A DNA stretch of 64,000 bases from an alpha proteobacterium HIMB59. Its GTDB lineage: Bacteria > Pseudomonadota > Alphaproteobacteria > HIMB59. The notes under the pieces were generated by a model, which was given only the letters and a program-made list of their open reading frames with translations, ran no database searches and had not been told where the DNA came from. A program made the position numbers and the translations under genes. This document shows, one piece after another, positions 25,624 through 36,555 of this stretch. Position 1 is the first letter of the stretch. Every line of letters starts with the position of its first letter. The stretch spans positions 62,001 to 126,000 of the forward strand of contig CP003801.1 of the NCBI GenBank assembly GCA_000299115.1, written 5' to 3'.

Positions 25624-27072
25624 ATGCTCAATTTAAAACCAATCGCGCTAGTTGGAGGAACAGTTGTGTGTGCTGTTGGTTTTTTACTTTTCATTCCTTT
25701 AATAACTGAAATATTTTATCAGTCTGAGTCTTGGCAATCATATGCTGTACCTATACTTATATATCTTATTGTCGGTGGGTCCTTGGTTATAACTAATCGT
25801 AATGTAGAACTTAAAATATCTATAAAAGAGGCCTTCATTATTACGGTTTTATCTTGGATACTTCTTGCGTTTCTTAGTGCGGTCCCTTTTATTTACACGA
25901 AAGTAAATTTAAGTGTTGTAGATGCTATTTTTGAGTCTATGAGTGGAATTACTACTACAGGATCAACAGTAATCAATAATCTAGATTATCTCCCAAAAGG
26001 AATTTTAATTTGGAGAGCAATGCTCCAATGGCTTGGCGGAATTGGAATTGTAGTAATAGCATTATTTATCTTACCATTTTTAAGAGTTGGTGGAATGCAA
26101 CTTTTCCACCTAGAGGGAGATGATCCTTATGACAAGTTTTTACCAAAAATCTCATCTGTGATTAAAAAAATTGTGATTTTATATCTTTTTCTGACACTAA
26201 TTTTAACAATTTTATATTTTTCTTATGGTATGAATTTTTTTGATTCATTAGCTCATAGCTTTACAACTATATCTACGGGTGGTTTTTCAACACACGATCA
26301 ATCATTTGCTTATTTTCAGAATGATTCAATTTTACTGATAGCCATTATCTTTATGATAATTGGAAGTTTGCCTTTTCTAGTTATAGCTCAAACAAGTCTT
26401 AATAATATATTTGCAACTATTCAAGACCATCAGGTCAGAATATTCTTATTAATACTATTTGTATCTATTTTTATCATATATTTCTTTGCTGAAACTTACA
26501 TCGATGGAAATGTATTTCAAAAAATAATAACGATTTCATTTAATTCTATTTCTATAATCTCAGGGACGGGTTATGTCAGTGAGAACTTTGAGAGTTGGGG
26601 AAACTATGCTTCTGTCTTATTTTTAATTCTTATGTTTATCGGTGGTTGTGCAGGTTCAACAACAGGTGGGTTAAAGGTATTCCGATTTCAAATACTCTTT
26701 AAATATATAGGCTTACATTTTAAGAAAATGCTTCAACCTCATGTTGTAATTGCAGGTTACTTCAATAATAAAAGCATACCTGAGTCAACATATGAGTCAG
26801 TTATGAGCTTTTTCTTTTTATATATTTTTACTTTTGCTTCTTCAGCACTTTTATTATCATTTAGTGGTCTAGATTTTTTAACATGTATTTCAGCTGCTGC
26901 TTCAGCTATTTCAAATGTTGGGCCGGGGTTAGGAGATATTATTGGCCCAGAAGGAAACTATTCAACGCTTAGTGATTATTCCAAAACAATTTTAACTGCT
27001 ACAATGTTTTTAGGCAGACTTGAAATGTTAACTATTTTAATTTTATTTCTTCCCTCTTTCTGGAAGAATTAA
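25624..27072 (+). CDS. trkH: Potassium uptake transporter, TrkH family
   Basis: A 482-residue membrane protein with four pore-loop repeats. Selectivity-filter motifs are visible: GITTTGSTV (about residue 109), TTISTGGFSTH (about 217), ISGTGYVSENF (about 314) and SNVGPGLGDI (about 433). The helix before them carries the family pattern LQWLGGIGIVVIALFILPFLRVGGMQLF. TrkH imports K+ together with a TrkA regulator, which is not in this window. K+ uptake is the first step of osmoadaptation and complements the betaine and glucosylglycerate systems here. It ends in a TTAA shared with the convergent lipoprotein gene. Confidence 0.94.
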   Translation: MLNLKPIALVGGTVVCAVGFLLFIPLITEIFYQSESWQSYAVPILIYLIVGGSLVITNRNVELKISIKEAFIITVLSWILLAFLSAVPFIYTKVNLSVVDAIFESMSGITTTGSTVINNLDYLPKGILIWRAMLQWLGGIGIVVIALFILPFLRVGGMQLFHLEGDDPYDKFLPKISSVIKKIVILYLFLTLILTILYFSYGMNFFDSLAHSFTTISTGGFSTHDQSFAYFQNDSILLIAIIFMIIGSLPFLVIAQTSLNNIFATIQDHQVRIFLLILFVSIFIIYFFAETYIDGNVFQKIITISFNSISIISGTGYVSENFESWGNYASVLFLILMFIGGCAGSTTGGLKVFRFQILFKYIGLHFKKMLQPHVVIAGYFNNKSIPESTYESVMSFFFLYIFTFASSALLLSFSGLDFLTCISAAASAISNVGPGLGDIIGPEGNYSTLSDYSKTILTATMFLGRLEMLTILILFLPSFWKN

Positions 27073-27551
27073 TTTATTTCTTTTAGCTTAGAAGAGATAC
27101 TCTCAAGAGCCTTGTGCATTAAATTTATGTCAAGATTATCTTGATCTTTAATGGCAAAACTACCAGATATTTCACCATACTCATTTGATTTAACATTATA
27201 GGTTTTAATGTTTGTTGAGGATTTGGTTTCTATAAATTCTAAAGATAAAGAAACAGAGAATTTGTAATAATCTTGTTTTTTTTCTCTTTCAAATTGAGTT
27301 TGTTTGACATTTACTGATAAATTTCCATCAAACCCATCTGTTTTAATTCTATTATCAAACCAATAATTAATGATTTCACTCATAATTTCATTGTCGGAAC
27401 TATTTGTTTTAAAACTATTTTCTAGTTTTTTTGAAACAGCATCAAATTTAATTGTATCGTATGTAAATTTTTCGGGCTTGATTATTTGTTTGCTATTCAT
27501 TTCACAACCAATAAAAAAAAATATTAAAATTAAGCTTATAATTCTAACCAT
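27069..27551 (-). CDS. Predicted lipoprotein of unknown function
   Basis: A 160-residue protein starting with a short type II signal peptide (residues 1-16, lipobox FIGC, Cys16). The mature part is polar, with alternating beta-strand-like stretches (NLSVNVKQTQFE, YYKFSVSLSLEFIETK) and a C-terminal helix, and shows no recognised domain. It overlaps argF by 16 bases on the same strand and is therefore probably co-transcribed with mscS-argF. Small strand-rich outer-membrane lipoproteins such as LptE share this layout, but there is no specific motif to claim that function. Confidence 0.7.
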   Translation of the reverse strand: MVRIISLILIFFFIGCEMNSKQIIKPEKFTYDTIKFDAVSKKLENSFKTNSSDNEIMSEIINYWFDNRIKTDGFDGNLSVNVKQTQFEREKKQDYYKFSVSLSLEFIETKSSTNIKTYNVKSNEYGEISGSFAIKDQDNLDINLMHKALESISSKLKEIN

Positions 27552-28414
27552 TTTATGATTCCTCTCTGAGCTACCATTCTATTCTTTGCCTGTTTTAAAA
27601 CTATCGACTTTGATCCTTTTATCACGTCATTTGAAACTTCTGAACCTATTTTTGCTGGTAAGCAATGCATAAAAACTGCAGTATCAGATGTTTTATTCAT
27701 GAGTTCTTGATCAACCATAAATCTTTTTAAAAGAGATTCTTTATCATCTTTGTCATTCATTGAATTGAAAACATCGGTCATAATACAATCAGCTGAGCCT
27801 AAAATTTTATCATCAATTTCAAAATGATATGAAATATTATCCAAATTTAAAAAATTTTCATAATTTTTTTCATAAATTTTTTTATCAGTAAAAATATCTA
27901 TTTTTGATGAGGTTAAATATTTCATTGACTCTAGTAAACTAAATAGGACATTATTTAGATCTCCACACCAAACTATTTTAAATCCGTCTTCTTTTTGAAA
28001 ATGTTCTTTTAGAGTATAAATATCTGAAATTGCTTGGCATGGATGTGAAATATCAGATAAAGCATTTATGATTGGTTTTTTAAAATATTTTGATGCTAAT
28101 TTTAATTTTTCATGATTAGTTGTTCTAAAAACTAAAGCATCGAGATAACAAGACATAATCTCAAAAGTATCTTCAAAAGATTCAACTCTTTGCAGATTTA
28201 ACTCTTCAAGCTTGATGTCAATATATTTGCCTTGTAATTGATTAATACCGACTTGAAAAGAAAGTCTAGTTCTAGTTGAATTTTTTTCAAAAATTAAACC
28301 AATGTTTTTATTTTTTAAACAATTCTCAGTATTAGGTTTTATAGAACTAGCAAAACTCAAAATAGAGTTAAAGTCATCTTTACTCAAGTCTGATATATTT
28401 AATAAATTTTTCAA
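27536..28414 (-). CDS. argF: Ornithine carbamoyltransferase
   Basis: A 292-residue enzyme forming citrulline from ornithine and carbamoyl phosphate in arginine synthesis. The carbamoyl-phosphate site STRTRLSF is at residues 46-53. The HPCQAISD motif is near residue 124, and the ornithine-site motif FMHCLPA is near residue 250. It is slightly shorter than the usual 300-310. It overlaps mscS by 4 bases upstream and the lipoprotein gene by 16 downstream. Base composition is markedly AT-rich, with many Lys/Asn/Ile codons compared with conserved genes like groEL. Function is clear from the three motifs. Confidence 0.94.
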   Translation of the reverse strand: MKNLLNISDLSKDDFNSILSFASSIKPNTENCLKNKNIGLIFEKNSTRTRLSFQVGINQLQGKYIDIKLEELNLQRVESFEDTFEIMSCYLDALVFRTTNHEKLKLASKYFKKPIINALSDISHPCQAISDIYTLKEHFQKEDGFKIVWCGDLNNVLFSLLESMKYLTSSKIDIFTDKKIYEKNYENFLNLDNISYHFEIDDKILGSADCIMTDVFNSMNDKDDKESLLKRFMVDQELMNKTSDTAVFMHCLPAKIGSEVSNDVIKGSKSIVLKQAKNRMVAQRGIIKWLEL

Positions 28415-29526
28415 ATTTTTGAAATGTCCTCTTTTTTTATATTTTCGATATAAACTGATTGGCTAGGAAAGGCAAAACCTAATCCAATTTTCTCAACCTC
28501 TTGCTTTATTTTTAGAGCTAATTTTTCTTTTATTGTTAAAAATTCTTCCCAATCATTTGTTGCGGTAAAACAATATACGAGTATGTCTACAGAGCTATCA
28601 TTGAATTTATCCAATCTTACGAATGACTTAAAATTATCATTGACCAAAAAGTCACTACTATTTTTAATATAGTTGCTTATTGTTTCAGTGAAACTTTTAA
28701 TTTGTTCTAATGTTGAATTATATTCTAAACCTATAACCCAATTTATTCTTCTATTAGTTCTATTTGAATAATTAAGAATTGGAGCTTCAGCAAAAATATA
28801 ATTTGGTATAGTTATTGGAGTAGAGTCAAACTTTCTTATTAATGTAGATCTGAAACCTATATGTTCTACAGTACCTTCCGTGTGTCCAGGAACATTAATA
28901 ACATCTCCAATATGAAATCTTTTTTCTAATAAAATCATAATTCCAGAAATTAAGTTTTTAAATAAATCTTGAGCACCAAGAGCTACAGCCACACCAAATA
29001 AACCAAGACCAGCAATAACGGGTCCGATTTTTATACCCCAAACTTCAAGGACAGCTACAGATCCTAAAAAAATAATTAAATATTTAAGAGATCTTATAAT
29101 CCATAACACTAAAGCCTTAGATAGAATGTCCTCTAATTTGTGAAAGAGGTTAGAAAATGGAATAACGGCTTGGTGTATCAACCAAAATACAAAAATAGTA
29201 GATAGTGTGCTATTAATTTTTTGAAAATATAATCCCAATGTTGAGTCAACATCAAAGTAAAGGGTAATAACTAGAAAAACTATTACTATAGGTAAAAGTC
29301 TTATAGGTGGAATTAAAGAGTCAAATAGCTTGTCATCAATAGAGTTTGTCGTTTTTAAAACAATTAATTTTACTTTGTTAACTATAAACTTAGCGATTAG
29401 GCCTCTAACGAGTAAAGCAAAAATAAATGCAACTAAAATGAAACCAAGTTCACCAAGACTTAAACCAAATACACCATTTATAAAAACAGACTGAATTTGA
29501 CTAAAAAAATTTTCGAATATGATCAT
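28411..29526 (-). CDS. MscS family mechanosensitive ion channel
   Basis: A 371-residue membrane protein. Five hydrophobic segments precede the pore helix; the pore and adjoining stretch is IAGLGLFGVAVALGAQDLFKNLISGIMIL, a clear MscS TM3 pattern of Gly and Ala residues. The cytoplasmic beta domain begins FHIGDVINVPGHTEGTVEHIGFRSTLIR. MscS channels release solutes on osmotic downshock, the counterpart of osmolyte uptake and synthesis encoded elsewhere in this window. The gene overlaps argF by 4 bases and lies downstream of the groEL terminator, so it must have its own promoter near 29527-29555. Confidence 0.93.
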   Translation of the reverse strand: MIIFENFFSQIQSVFINGVFGLSLGELGFILVAFIFALLVRGLIAKFIVNKVKLIVLKTTNSIDDKLFDSLIPPIRLLPIVIVFLVITLYFDVDSTLGLYFQKINSTLSTIFVFWLIHQAVIPFSNLFHKLEDILSKALVLWIIRSLKYLIIFLGSVAVLEVWGIKIGPVIAGLGLFGVAVALGAQDLFKNLISGIMILLEKRFHIGDVINVPGHTEGTVEHIGFRSTLIRKFDSTPITIPNYIFAEAPILNYSNRTNRRINWVIGLEYNSTLEQIKSFTETISNYIKNSSDFLVNDNFKSFVRLDKFNDSSVDILVYCFTATNDWEEFLTIKEKLALKIKQEVEKIGLGFAFPSQSVYIENIKKEDISKI

Positions 29527-29555
29527 TTAAATGTAGTTCGGATATTAGATTAAAA

Positions 29556-29580
29556 AAAAAGCCGCATAAAGCGGCTTTTT
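29556..29580 (-). terminator. Rho-independent terminator of groESL
   Basis: AAAAAGCCGC (29556-29565) and GCGGCTTTTT (29571-29580) form a 10-base-pair stem with a 5-base loop. On the minus strand the stem is followed by a run of T, giving a textbook terminator 22 bases after the groEL stop. Confidence 0.85.
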
Positions 29581-29602
29581 AATTTTTTGGTATAATATTG
29601 GA

Positions 29603-31566
<1,964 letters not shown>

Positions 31567-31593
31567 TTTGTACCTCTATGTATTTATTATCAA

Positions 31594-31620
31594 TTAGCAC
31601 TCTAAAAGCTTGAGTGCCAA
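31594..31620 (-). promoter_or_regulatory. CIRCE operator (HrcA-binding site) of groESL
   Basis: TTAGCACTC, nine bases, GAGTGCCAA: the CIRCE inverted repeat with a single deviation from the consensus TTAGCACTC-N9-GAGTGCTAA. It lies 28 bases before the groES ATG, inside the transcribed leader. hrcA itself is not in the window. Confidence 0.92.
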
Positions 31621-31630
31621 AACTTGTATA

Positions 31631-31658
31631 TAAATAGTTATCTATGAGTATGTTTCAA
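31631..31658 (-). promoter_or_regulatory. Candidate groESL promoter
   Basis: On the minus strand TTGAAA (31653-31658) and TATTTA (31631-31636) are 16 bases apart, just upstream of the CIRCE element. The CTTGAAA part also fits the -35 of alphaproteobacterial RpoH promoters, so a sigma-70 and a heat-shock promoter may coincide. Confidence 0.45.
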
Positions 31659-31727
31659 GAGCTAAATAATAAAAATCATATTAAATATTGCACTTTTCCT
31701 CAGAATAATTGATTATTCCTATTATCA

Positions 31728-32309
31728 ATGGCTGAAAAACAGGCAATACAACTAGGCAATAGGCTATCTTTACTAAGAAAAAGGAAAAATATGACCTTAG
31801 ATGAATTATCAGCAAAGTCTGGGGTATCTAAATCTATTCTCTCTCAAATTGAAAGAGATTTATCTAATCCGACTGTGACTACCATTTCCAGAATAGCAGA
31901 GGGTCTTGATGAAAAACTGTCAGATTTTTTTTTGAAGATTGAAGTAGAAGAAACTAATTCAATTGAAAGTTCAAAAGAGACTCCTTCCATAACCTCTAAA
32001 GATGGGTTGTGTGAATTAAATATTTTAGGAGCTGGAGAGACAGTGAACTGGCTTCAATGGTATATTTTAGAAATGAAACCAAAGGGAGTACTAGACTCTG
32101 GTTCCCATGGTCCAAAAACTTTTGAAAATTTAACAGTCATAGAAGGTCAAATTGAAGTTACTTGCGGCGATAAAAAAGAAAAATTATCAAAAGGTGATAC
32201 TTTTCGTTTCCAATCAAATCGAGAACATTCTTTAAAGAATATCTCAAAACAAAAAGCTCAAGTATTGATGGTCAATTATATTGATCCGGTTAATGGATCA
32301 TTTAATTAA
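31728..32309 (+). CDS. Transcriptional regulator, XRE-type HTH plus cupin domain
   Basis: A 193-residue regulator. Residues about 11-66 are a helix-turn-helix of the XRE/Cro type (RLSLLRKRKNMTLDELSAKSGVSKSILSQIERDLSNPTV pattern). Residues about 110-190 are a small cupin barrel (DSGSHGPKTFENLTVIEGQ, GDTFRFQSNREHSLKN). Relatives such as PuuR sense small metabolites through the cupin domain. Its gene is 2 bases upstream of the FAD-SelD fusion gene and diverges from groESL, so it may regulate its neighbour. The ligand is unknown. Confidence 0.88.
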   Translation: MAEKQAIQLGNRLSLLRKRKNMTLDELSAKSGVSKSILSQIERDLSNPTVTTISRIAEGLDEKLSDFFLKIEVEETNSIESSKETPSITSKDGLCELNILGAGETVNWLQWYILEMKPKGVLDSGSHGPKTFENLTVIEGQIEVTCGDKKEKLSKGDTFRFQSNREHSLKNISKQKAQVLMVNYIDPVNGSFN

Positions 32310-32311
32310 GT

Positions 32312-34471
32312 TTGCGACAAACTTATTTTAACAAACAAATAGTGCTTATTGGTGGCGGTCATGCCAATGTTCAGGTTTTAAGAAAACTTTGTATGAATAA
32401 ATATAAAGGTCTTAATGTAATTTTAATTAGTGAAGGATATGAATCTATCTATTCTGGAATGACTCCGGGATACATTAAAAAAATTTATTCTCTTGAAGAT
32501 ATTTCAATTGATTTACAACGACTTTGCTTTAATGCCGGTGCAACATTTATCAAAGACAAAGTTATAAATCTAGATAATAAAAATCAAATTATTCATTTAA
32601 ATCAAAATCCATCAATTTCATATGACACACTATCAATTAATTCGGGTTCAATATCAAATAACCAAAGTATTAAATTTGATGAAAAGTCTAATGTTATATC
32701 TGTAAAACCAATCAGCACGTTTATATCAAAATTAAAGGTAATTGATGAACTAATAGAAAAATCATCCAATCGAAAAATCAGCATAATTGGTGGGGGGGTT
32801 GCTGCTTTTGAATTAAGTTTTGCGTTATATAAAAGATATAGTGAAAATATTTCTCTAGATATTATTTCAGATCAATTTCTTATTGAAAAAAATTTAAATC
32901 AATCATCAATCAATACTCTTAAAAAAATAGCTAAAAATCTAAATATTAATCTCATTTCTAAAAAGGTTATTGATATTCATGACTCTGAAATAAGTTTGGA
33001 AGATGGTAGTAAAAGTCAAAGTGAATTAGTTTTGCTATCCACAGGAGCGGCATTACCTGATTGGCTGGCAGAAAGTAATTTAAAGATGAATGAAAATTTT
33101 ATTGCCGTTAATCATCATCTGCAATCTTTAAATTTTAATAATGTATTTGTTAGTGGAGATGCTGCTTCTATTGAAAATTTTAATAGACCTAAATCAGGAG
33201 TAATGGCAGTCAGACAAGGAGAAATATTAAAAGAAAATCTATTTCTTTATTTGTTAAAAAAACCTTTAAAAAAATTCAAACCACAAAAAAATTGGTTATA
33301 TCTAATTGGAACTCACCAAAATTCAGCAGTCTTAAACTACTTTAATTTTAGCTTTGAAGGAAAATGGTGTTGGTTATTAAAGAAAATAATCGACTTGAAT
33401 TTCATGAAAAAATTTTCTTTTCCAGGGCACAAAGATATGCATAAAAAAATTCATAATTTAAATGAAATTAATGATGATATTCCTAAAATGTATTGTCAGG
33501 GCTGTGGCTCTAAAGTTTCTAAAAATACTCTGGTTAATTTTTTATCAAATCAAAAATCTAATAATGAACTATCAGATGCTACAGAAATAAAATTTAAGCA
33601 AAATGAAATTCTTCAGACCATAGATCATATAAAGCTATTTCAATCTTTTAATCCCTATGATTTTGGGATCATTAGTTATTTACACTCTCAAAATGATATT
33701 TTATCTGCCGGCGGTACGGTGCACTCTTTAAGTGTTTCAATTGGGGTTCCTTTTAGTAAAAATTTAGTTGAGAGCTTTTATTTGGAATATTTTATGCGTG
33801 GAATTCAAAATGAAGCTGAAAAAGATAGAGCTTCATTAGCATCTGGACATAGCTACCAAACTGAGGAGCCAGCAATTACTGTTACGATGAACGGTAATAA
33901 AATTGAGAAATCGAATAAATTCTTAGGAATTGAAGGTAATTTAATTTACTTATCAAAACCCCTAGGAACTGGATACCTGTTGGCGGCTTACTTTCAAAAT
34001 TCTAAATTATTCTCTATTTCTGATTTTGAAAAATTACTTAACTATTTAAAAAAAGGTAACAAACTTGCCGCACAATCAGCTTTTTTATGCGGATCTCAAT
34101 TAATGACTGATATTAGTGGTTTTGGATTAGCTTCTCATTTAGGGGACATCTGTCAAAGTTCAAATTTATCTGCCCAAATTCAACTTAATAAAGATATTCT
34201 TATTAACGATAAATTAGAAATTTTGAAAAATTTTGAGAGCAGTGGTTATAAAAATAATTATTTATCCTCTTTTAATTCAATAGATATTAAAAATGATCAT
34301 CCTTTATCGAAGATCGTATTTGATCCACAAACCAACGGTCCGCTATTAATAGCCATAGACAAAGAAAAGAAAAATGAATTTGAAAATAATTTTGAAAAAA
34401 ATTATTTGTCAAAACCGCTTCTTATTGGTGAATTTATCAAAAGAAAAGAAAAACAAATTTATTTCGAGTAA
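32312..34471 (+). CDS. Fused FAD/NAD(P)-dependent oxidoreductase and selenide, water dikinase-like protein
   Basis: A 719-residue two-domain protein. Residues 1 to about 350 are a pyridine nucleotide-disulfide oxidoreductase: FAD site VLIGGGHANVQVLRKL, NAD site ISIIGGGVAAFELSFAL, and a second FAD block VFVSGDAASI. From about residue 390 it is SelD-like: CQGCGSKVSKNTL carries the catalytic-region Cys and Lys, then DISGFGLASHL and DPQTNGPLL. SelD makes selenophosphate from selenide and ATP. NDH-like/SelD fusions are known in marine bacteria and cyanobacteria. DPQTNGPLL departs from the usual DPQTSGGLL. The start is TTG, 2 bases after the regulator gene. No selenoprotein gene is visible in the window. 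Confidence 0.88.
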   Translation: MRQTYFNKQIVLIGGGHANVQVLRKLCMNKYKGLNVILISEGYESIYSGMTPGYIKKIYSLEDISIDLQRLCFNAGATFIKDKVINLDNKNQIIHLNQNPSISYDTLSINSGSISNNQSIKFDEKSNVISVKPISTFISKLKVIDELIEKSSNRKISIIGGGVAAFELSFALYKRYSENISLDIISDQFLIEKNLNQSSINTLKKIAKNLNINLISKKVIDIHDSEISLEDGSKSQSELVLLSTGAALPDWLAESNLKMNENFIAVNHHLQSLNFNNVFVSGDAASIENFNRPKSGVMAVRQGEILKENLFLYLLKKPLKKFKPQKNWLYLIGTHQNSAVLNYFNFSFEGKWCWLLKKIIDLNFMKKFSFPGHKDMHKKIHNLNEINDDIPKMYCQGCGSKVSKNTLVNFLSNQKSNNELSDATEIKFKQNEILQTIDHIKLFQSFNPYDFGIISYLHSQNDILSAGGTVHSLSVSIGVPFSKNLVESFYLEYFMRGIQNEAEKDRASLASGHSYQTEEPAITVTMNGNKIEKSNKFLGIEGNLIYLSKPLGTGYLLAAYFQNSKLFSISDFEKLLNYLKKGNKLAAQSAFLCGSQLMTDISGFGLASHLGDICQSSNLSAQIQLNKDILINDKLEILKNFESSGYKNNYLSSFNSIDIKNDHPLSKIVFDPQTNGPLLIAIDKEKKNEFENNFEKNYLSKPLLIGEFIKRKEKQIYFE

Positions 34472-35164
34472 TTATTTAAATTTTTTCTTAAAAATCAAAA
34501 TAAATATTACTAATACTATAATTATACTTATTGGAATTAAGTACTCTGGTTTAGCAATAAGTGCAAAGCTTAAAGTCTGACCCTCAATAAATATCTCTTC
34601 TAATCCCTGTCCTATGCTGGCAAATATAATTGCCCATGGGGAAAGACCAAAAAGAGTAGTGAAAAAAAATTTTAATCTTTTGGCCCCAAGTGCTGCTAAA
34701 ATTAAATTTTGAGCAAAAAAAGGAATGCCCGGAACAAGTCTTATTAGTAACATCAATTCTAATTCATTTTTTTGAAAATATTTTGTAATGAATGAGTACT
34801 TCTGAAGTAATTTTTTAGATATGTAGTCATAAAAAAATAATTTGGCCACTAGAAATACAATAAATGATCCTAAAGTGCCCCCAACTATAATACCGATGCT
34901 ACCAATCCAAGTGCCATATAAAAATCCACCTATTAATGATAAAAGTGATGCAATTGGAAAATTACAAACAATTAATAAACAATAAGAGAATGTAAAAATT
35001 AAAAATGAAAATAAAAAATTATTAGAAATATAATTTTGTATATTTTCTAAATTTAAAAATAGAGTTTTCAATTCAAAAAAATCTCTATTAAAAAAATAAA
35101 TTAACCAAAAAGAAGAAATGACTATAAAAAAAAATAATAAAAATATTTTTTTTCTATTAATCAC
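34472..35164 (-). CDS. TVP38/TMEM64 (VTT domain) family membrane protein
   Basis: A 230-residue membrane protein. The VTT core is visible in NFPIASLLSLIGGFLYGTWIGSIGIIVGGTLGSFIVFLVAKLFF and, further on, LMLLIRLVPGIPFFAQNLILAALG. These proteins, relatives of DedA, act in lipid scrambling or small-molecule transport. The gene abuts the FAD-SelD fusion gene tail to tail with no spacer and overlaps ccdA by one base, so it is co-transcribed with ccdA. TVP38 genes occur near selD in several bacteria as I recall, so a part in selenium handling is conceivable, but the convergent orientation weakens that. Confidence 0.88.
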   Translation of the reverse strand: MINRKKIFLLFFFIVISSFWLIYFFNRDFFELKTLFLNLENIQNYISNNFLFSFLIFTFSYCLLIVCNFPIASLLSLIGGFLYGTWIGSIGIIVGGTLGSFIVFLVAKLFFYDYISKKLLQKYSFITKYFQKNELELMLLIRLVPGIPFFAQNLILAALGAKRLKFFFTTLFGLSPWAIIFASIGQGLEEIFIEGQTLSFALIAKPEYLIPISIIIVLVIFILIFKKKFK

Positions 35165-35892
35165 TAAATTAACAACATCTCTAATGAAGGAAGGATTGAG
35201 TTTAGTTTGAAACCGAGTGATTGGATAGTTCCATTTAATATTAAAACTCCAGTTATCAAGAGTACAAACCCAGTCAAAATCTGAAAATGTCTTGAAAATC
35301 TGACTAAATTTTTAGATACAGTTATCAGTTTACCCATCATCAATCCCACAATTAAAAAAGGAAGACCAAGTCCGATGGAGTATATGGTTAATAATAAAGT
35401 TCCGTTGACACTATCGTTAATAGCAATAGCTAAAACAGATCCTAAAATGGGTCCAATACAAGGACTCCATCCAAAGGCAAACGCCATACCAATTAATAAA
35501 GGAAAAAATGAAATATTTTGTAAATTATTAAAATTCAGTTTTCTTTCTAAATCTAAAAAAGGAACTTTCAAAATTCCTAAAAAAAATAAACCCAGAAAAA
35601 TAATCAAAATTCCTGAAAAAATATTCATTTCTTTTTTTAAATCATAAAAAAAATCACTTAAAAAATCTATAGAGGCTCCCATAATTATGAACACAATAGA
35701 AAAACCAAATATAAATAAAAGTATTAGAGGGAGTAGTTTCAAATTATCTTTTTTAGAATTATTCTGTAAATCACTAAAAGATTTGCCGACTATGTAAGAT
35801 ATAAATCCTGGAACGATAGGTAAAACGCAAGGAGACAGGAAACTAAAGACGCCCGCTAAAAAAGCAATTGTAAAAGGTATTTCTTGGGTCAT
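35164..35892 (-). CDS. ccdA: Cytochrome c biogenesis protein CcdA
   Basis: A 242-residue membrane protein with six hydrophobic segments. The two redox-active cysteines sit in the expected motifs: FLSPCVLPIVPGFISYI near residue 21 and AFGWSPCIGPILGSVLAIA near residue 142. CcdA passes electrons from cytoplasmic thioredoxin to periplasmic thiol proteins for cytochrome c maturation and also for MsrB-type repair. It is the first gene of a two-gene unit with the TVP38 protein and diverges from the CDP-alcohol transferase with a 40-base gap. Confidence 0.94.
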   Translation of the reverse strand: MTQEIPFTIAFLAGVFSFLSPCVLPIVPGFISYIVGKSFSDLQNNSKKDNLKLLPLILLFIFGFSIVFIIMGASIDFLSDFFYDLKKEMNIFSGILIIFLGLFFLGILKVPFLDLERKLNFNNLQNISFFPLLIGMAFAFGWSPCIGPILGSVLAIAINDSVNGTLLLTIYSIGLGLPFLIVGLMMGKLITVSKNLVRFSRHFQILTGFVLLITGVLILNGTIQSLGFKLNSILPSLEMLLI

Positions 35893-35932
35893 TTGATTAT
35901 TATAGTATATTACTAAAATATCCCTAGCCCAG

Positions 35933-36535
35933 ATGTTTGATCGTCAAATTCAAAAATATACACAAAAACCTTTACAATATATTGCCAAACTATTTTTAAA
36001 ATTTATTTCTCCTAATCACATGACCTTAATTGGTTTTAGTTTTGGAGTATTGATGTGCCTTTTCATAATTATTGACCAATATTTAATGGCAATAATTTTT
36101 TTATTTTTAAATCGTCTTTCGGATGGCCTAGATGGCACAATGGCTAGATTGCAAACCCCCACTCCTTTGGGAGGTTATTTAGATATTGTCCTAGACTTTT
36201 TGATTTATGGTGGATTTGTTCTTTCGTTTGGCATTACCGAACAAAACAATACGCTTTTATCAATGATCTTATTATTTTGTTATATAGGTACAGGGAGTAC
36301 TTTTTTAGCGAAGGCTGCAATACTGCCATCACTAACTAACCAAAACTTAAATGAAGAAATTCCTAAGAGCTTTCATTACGCCGTTGGGTTAGTCGAGGGA
36401 ACTGAGACAATAGTATTTATGGTTTTGTGTCTATTATTACCTAATTTATTTATCTATTTTTCATTTATTTTTATAATCCTATGCCTGATAGCAATTGTTT
36501 TTCGAATAATTGTTTGTTATAAGGAATTAAGTTAA
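35933..36535 (+). CDS. CDP-alcohol phosphatidyltransferase family protein
   Basis: A 200-residue membrane enzyme. The catalytic signature is intact: SDGLDGTMARLQTPTPLGGY followed by LDIVLDF, i.e. DG(x)2AR...G...D...D. Six hydrophobic segments surround it. Such enzymes transfer a phosphatidyl or similar group from CDP-diacylglycerol (or CDP-alcohols) to an alcohol in phospholipid synthesis; the acceptor cannot be deduced. It precedes the BHMT-like gene by 20 bases on the same strand and may be co-transcribed with it. A choline-using or ethanolamine-type headgroup would suit betaine metabolism, but that is speculation. Confidence 0.88.
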   Translation: MFDRQIQKYTQKPLQYIAKLFLKFISPNHMTLIGFSFGVLMCLFIIIDQYLMAIIFLFLNRLSDGLDGTMARLQTPTPLGGYLDIVLDFLIYGGFVLSFGITEQNNTLLSMILLFCYIGTGSTFLAKAAILPSLTNQNLNEEIPKSFHYAVGLVEGTETIVFMVLCLLLPNLFIYFSFIFIILCLIAIVFRIIVCYKELS

Positions 36536-36555
36536 TTATAAAGAACAGGAAATTC

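Noticed and set aside
32312-34471. Selenocysteine codon in the SelD part
   Set aside because: The catalytic-region residue reads as Cys (TGT) in CQGCG; there is no in-frame TGA.
36536-36555. SAM-type riboswitch before the BHMT-like gene, as in SAR11 relatives
   Set aside because: Only 20 bases separate it from the previous gene; there is no room for an aptamer and no such motif.
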